Notes under the pieces: model-generated
Databases searched by the model: none
What the model saw: the letters and a program-made list of their open reading frames with translations, nothing else
What the model was told of the DNA's origin: nothing
Shown here: positions 63,897 through 64,000 of the stretch, one piece after another
Position numbering within the stretch: position 1 is the stretch's first letter
Layout: each line of letters begins with the position of its first letter
Source: Streptomyces sp. NRRL F-5135
GTDB lineage: Bacteria > Actinomycetota > Actinomycetes > Streptomycetales > Streptomycetaceae
Direction of reading: 5' to 3'
Assembly (NCBI RefSeq): GCF_000719775.1
Contig: NZ_JOHR01000026.1
Location: 8,864 to 72,863 of the forward strand
DNA: 64,000 bases
Position numbers and translations under genes: made by a program

Positions 63897-64000
63897 TCCA
63901 AGCCACTGTCGACGGTCGACCGTGCTCGGTTTGCTCGTACCTCACAAACCTCCGCGCGCTCTCCCTTTCGACAGCGGCCGCGCCCCCTTCGGCTCACTCG
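63897..64000. other. gene-free right edge with a GTCGAC dyad
   Basis: Contains GTCGACGGTCGACC, an overlapping pair of GTCGAC palindromes, followed by AC-rich and G/C-rich sequence. No gene was seen; a divergent gene may start beyond base 64000. The sequence looks like an interspersed element or a promoter region rather than coding DNA. Confidence 0.4.

Overview
The window looks like a chromosomal core segment of a Streptomyces or very close relative. The DNA is uniformly very GC-rich, genes are packed with ATGA/GTGA overlaps, many starts are GTG, and several promoters have the TANNNT-6/7 nt-start layout of leaderless actinobacterial transcripts. Hallmark actinomycete genes are present: the sigE-cseA-cseB-cseC cell-envelope stress operon, lsr2, the radA-disA pair, clpC, and a tilS-hpt-ftsH-folE run. 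No rRNA, tRNA, CRISPR array, insertion sequence or integrase was seen.

Layout. 1-5.6 kb: the 3'-truncated ilvD (it runs off the left edge), a TetR regulator coupled to a TIM-barrel isomerase-like protein with a collagen-like tail, a Ppx/GppA phosphatase and a Cys-rich protein. 5.6-13.4 kb: a sigma-like/anti-sigma-like/BACON membrane fusion, radA, disA (c-di-AMP synthase), a secreted Gly/Ser-linker protein, a PAP2 phosphatase and mutY. 13.6-17.3 kb: sigE-cseABC. 17.5-20 kb: a DHA2-type drug exporter diverging from its TetR regulator across clear operator repeats. 20-24.8 kb: an M23 peptidase, then a two-gene conflict-type cassette (Trypco2 protein plus a trypsin-NACHT-LRR protein). 24.8-31.4 kb: clpC, a conserved hypothetical, lsr2, an Rv2747-type argA, a BlaI-type regulator and two small/low-complexity proteins. 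31.7-37.8 kb: a tightly overlapping cofactor operon, DUF2520-panC-nadB-nadC-coaX (CoA and NAD synthesis). 37.9-42.7 kb: a threonine-aldolase-like enzyme, a DUF5937/ArsR-type regulator and a NarL-type two-component system. 42.8-45.3 kb: a MidA/NDUFAF7-type methyltransferase coupled to a stand-alone NuoD-like protein. 45.4-50.8 kb: a coiled-coil membrane protein and a glycine-betaine/choline-type ABC importer with its ATPase divergent from the other subunits. 50.9-57.5 kb: an Ag85/FrmB-like esterase, an MprF-like DUF2156 membrane protein and the folate genes folP, folB, folK plus a DUF3180 protein. 57.5-63.7 kb, minus strand: folE, ftsH, hpt, tilS and a zinc metalloprotease-like protein. 63.7-64 kb: a repeat-rich non-coding end.

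The most interesting accessory item is the Trypco2 / trypsin-NACHT-LRR cassette between the M23 peptidase and clpC. It has an intact-looking Ser-protease triad and NTPase motifs and resembles the NTP-dependent immune-type conflict systems described in multicellular bacteria. Second is the methyltransferase-NuoD pair, which mirrors the mammalian NDUFAF7-NDUFS2 enzyme-substrate relationship.

A window-wide peculiarity is the abundance of short tandem repeats. In-frame 9-, 12- and 18-bp arrays build low-complexity protein tails, and separate arrays span or abut stop codons (TetR, argA, cseA, the response regulator, the histidine kinase, nuoD-like, folE). Low-complexity tails or linkers also appear in sigE, nadB, panC, tilS, the isomerase and the aldolase. 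All function calls come from reading motifs and context by eye; no database search was run.
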